Part shown: one piece after another, positions 43,570 to 46,300 of the stretch
Layout of the letters: every line of letters starts with the position of its first letter
Position numbering within the stretch: the stretch's first letter is position 1
From: Chara braunii
Lineage: Eukaryota > Streptophyta > Charophyceae > Charales > Characeae
Reading direction: 5' to 3'
DNA length: 46,300 bases
Assembly (NCBI GenBank): GCA_003427395.1
Contig: BFEA01000066.1
Coordinates: 1,600,770 to 1,647,069 of the forward strand
The notes under the pieces: generated by a model
Told to the model about the DNA's origin: nothing
Databases searched by the model: none
What the model saw: only the letters and a program-made list of their open reading frames with translations
Position numbers and translations under genes: made by a program

Positions 43570-44463
43570 TGGGGGCTCGGGCTCTCTCATCATTGTTCAT
43601 CAACCTATTGAGCGCCCGAAGGTGTTCCATCGCTCGTACTTAACGTTTCCTTCTTTGTCCATTCTACACCCTCCTCGCTGCACATCATCTTCAACTCTGG
43701 TGCCTACATTGCCGATAGCCTTTGATGCACTTCCAACACATACTTGGGAATCTCTCCACCAAGTGCGTTGCTATCACTACCTCTTTTCTGTGTTGGTGGT
43801 GTGCTCACTTCGTCCAGCAAGTCATCCATGTGTATCGGTCCGTTATTCTTAGTGTTGACAGTCTTCCCCCTCCCTCTATAAACCTTTGTTTCCCTTTCCG
43901 TTTTTCAATGGCATCAACTAATCTTCCCACTTCTTCTCTCACTTCTTCAGATCATCTTCAGATTCTGCGAAACATTTACGCATCTCCCTTAGCATTCGTG
44001 CTTTCGTTCATGGGGACTTTTTCTTTACCACACTCGATGGCGCTACATTTACCGTTTTGGCATGCTGATTCATCAACCTTAGTAGGTTTTCTTCCAACCT
44101 CGCCTCCCTTGCTTTTGCCTCTCTCAATCTATCCGCTTCTCTCCAAACTTCTTCTCTTCTTCGTTTCTCCTTTTCCTCCTCCTCCCTCTTCTCCTCTTCC
44201 GTCTTCTGCTTCTGTATCTTTCTCCTAAAATATGTTTTCATCTCACTAGTCTCCTCATCGTCAATGTGCTGACCGATTCGCTGTGGAAACTGTTGTATCG
44301 GGCGTCCATTCCCGACCGTCAAACCGTTACGTGTGTAGTGTCCAGTCTTGCCACATAGGTAGCACACAACCATCCCTGGTTGGACTCTGCCAACCATACC
44401 TTGATGAACGCCTCCAAGATCCGGTACTTAAGGTACCCCAATCTGTTGTTGCTGTCCCGCCAT
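43570..44463 (-). pseudogene. Zinc-knuckle and coiled-coil region upstream of the GIY-YIG domain
   Basis: From an ATG at 44463 the minus strand reads MAGQQQQIGVP, meets a TAA at 44430-44428, then continues in frame with CYLCGKTGHYTRNG. This is a CCHC knuckle lacking its last Cys. A very regular Glu/Lys/Arg coiled coil (about 44260-44060, for example EEEKREEEEKEKRRREEVW) follows, ending in LLRLMNQHAKTV. After a TGA at 44010 it goes on as MLREMRKCFAESEDDLKK, then in another frame as MDDLLDEVSTPPTQKRG and CSEEGVEWTKKE (43860-43607, one TAG). With the domain downstream it seems to be one gene with several nonsense codons and two or more frame changes. It could be retroelement ORF1 or a lineage-specific gene family. 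Confidence 0.55.
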
Positions 44464-46300
44464 CTCCACATCTCCTTCTATCCTGCCTCTTCCTCCTTGC
44501 TTTTCGATATCTCACTAAACACCCTATAATATGAAGACGGCCCAAGATAGTTTCGACGAGTCTTATCGCTTCTTCTTTCGAATCCGAATCGCCAAAATGT
44601 GAAGCTACGAAAAAACAAGGTACCAAACTTTCTTCCACGATCTTCTAAAACTCCGCCCACTTATGTTTGAACTCTAAGACCCTAACATTCCTATTAGACA
44701 CCCCTACTAAAGCTTCTCACACTCCCCCAACTAGCGCAGATATAAGTCTTTAAAATATATCTCGATCCCTTAACCCTACCTTTTAAACCTTGAATCACGA
44801 CAAACCCACTAATCAATAATGTTGTTAGCTTCGTCAACTTCTTCCACATTTCGTGTTTTCTTTCCTCTATTGATGGTCACACAATAGAGGTTTGCTCGGC
44901 AAATATTCTTACCTTCAATCGGATGCTCTGATGTACGGATCCTTGTTCGACCTTTCTATGTGAGAAGAATCTGAGTGAAAAAACGTGTCAAAAGTTGCAT
45001 TCTAATTAGATGCCACGAACTTAAAAATCAGTCGTTCGTTACTCAAGCACTTTGCTGGCGTATGGCTACGCGTCCACTCGAAAACTCACGAACTTCGAAG
45101 TTGCACTCTCAAAAAGAAAAAAGAAGTCGTTGTCACTTCCCAACAGATATTCGAATATCCTGATCAATTCGCATGTTCTAGCTACATGATCTTCTCGCAT
45201 GATCAACCTATAGCCACCAATTAAGTATTGAATACAACAGTTACCACGCTATGAGAGATTCGAGGAGAAAGGGAGAAGACAAAGTGCATGATATACACCT
45301 CAACATGCACTAAACTCCGCACATACACATGTAGAGTACAACAAGCGACACTATTCTTCTCAAACGAAACCCCCGTTCATGCTCTTTCTCACCATTACAC
45401 AATCTCTAACTCCTCCCTGGTACGCACCGCCCCGACACATTTTGTTGTCGATGTACCTCAACAAACTCTTCACGGGGCTATCAACGAGAACACAAGGCTG
45501 AGCAACGATGAGATGCTTGTCCCCACCGTCCCTTCTCTATAAATACGTTGTCTCGCCTACCTCCGTAAGGATTGTTATCTTTGAGCTTGCCAAGGGATAT
45601 GTGAGAAGCTTCTAGCACCCATTATCCTGCCTACCATATCCCTACTTCTCCCCTCCTTGCCCTTCGACCTTCACCCCGTATCTGCCTACATAGTATGTCC
45701 TGATTCTCTCTCAAACTTGTCATCGCTCCTTCCTTAGTCGCAAGTTCGCCTTCCCGCGCTCCCTCGTCAGTCTCTGCCTCTCCCTCCATATCTTCAACTT
45801 CTCGCTTCATCATCCTTTTTCCCTTCCAGGCATTTGCTATATAAGTGTTTGGCACCCTCATCGGTCCGACGAGAATTCCGTATTGTCAATCCATCCCGGA
45901 AGTCGAAACCCTAGGTTGAATCACGCTTTTCCTATCCTAAGTTAGAAACCGAGTTTTCAGAACCATCCCACTTCGATTCCTTCATCCTGATTACCGGCTA
46001 TTGGCCCACCTCACCTGCTAATTTACACTTGCTGCCCGTTTGGGAGCTAGGGGAGCTGGTATGAGCAGACGCCTCTATCTCCCCCAGGGCGGCTCCATCT
46101 ATTGGTGGGGAGCAACACCTGCTGGAAAACGGGTCCAGCGTCCGTTAACAAAAGCCATTGAGGTCCATCTGAAGATTTCCTCTCTGCCAGCATTGATTGC
46201 CCTGAGAACAGGGGATTAACTAAGCAGGAAGATGAGTAGCCAGAGAGGGGGGGGAAAGGGGCCTCTTCAGCCTTGCTGCTGGGCGCCCAAAATGCATGAC
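44464..46300. other. No recognisable gene
   Basis: This should contain the upstream region of the minus-strand zinc-knuckle gene. Minus-strand frames at 44327-44638 and 45631-45861 (76 codons, Glu/Arg/Lys-rich) show no motif. A coiled-coil-like composition in the latter resembles the pseudogene's coil but is too short to judge. The last 280 bases are G-rich and unassigned. Confidence 0.4.

Noticed and set aside
43535-44228. Plus-strand open frames (105 and 168 codons) as genes
   Set aside because: They are antisense to the coiled-coil/linker region on the minus strand. Their Leu/Pro/Ser-rich sequence mirrors the Glu/Lys/Arg codons there.

Overview
This window looks like nuclear DNA from a green plant or streptophyte alga, in draft form (scattered single N's, one 160-base N gap at 33623-33782). 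A charophyte such as Chara is my best guess. The guess rests on chromodomain-type Ty3/gypsy elements primed by initiator-Met tRNA, abundant minisatellites, and one exon of the molybdenum-cofactor gene CNX1/gephyrin. No search was run. There is no bacterial operon, rRNA, convincing tRNA or CRISPR. Almost all recognisable coding sequence belongs to decayed retroelements.

Left part (1-15250): hairpins, purine and TC microsatellites, a 54-bp repeat, a large 90-bp minisatellite (about 2749-4330), several 80-365 bp tandem duplications, and long stretches with no recognisable gene. On the minus strand at 11150-13325 lie the gag of one Ty3/gypsy-like element and a short protease-RT linker of pol, out of normal order.

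Element 1 (15251-23954) is an almost complete chromovirus-type Ty3/gypsy retrotransposon. It has two LTRs of about 1 kb, a 4-5 bp target duplication, a tRNA-iMet primer site, gag with a CCHC knuckle, protease, RT, RNase H, integrase and chromodomain. It is broken by nonsense codons, frameshifts and an RT deletion.

Middle (23955-32593): T-rich sequence without a recognisable gene, an LTR/primer-site-like junction on the minus strand near 28330, a second gypsy lineage's integrase-chromodomain remnant (minus, 29627-30225), and one clean exon of a MoeA/CNX1-type gene (minus, 31056-31186) with good splice sites. The flanking repeats may therefore lie in introns of a host gene.

Right part (32594-42733): a composite of two related gypsy elements. 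Element 2 has a full 5' LTR, gag, pol and a truncated 3' LTR. It is fused at about 40853 to the integrase tail and LTR of element 3. Beyond it, on the minus strand (about 42740-44463), is a decayed gene coding a zinc-knuckle-like N-terminus, a Glu/Arg-rich coiled coil and a GIY-YIG nuclease-like domain. This is the least ordinary protein in the window. The last 1.8 kb shows no recognisable gene.
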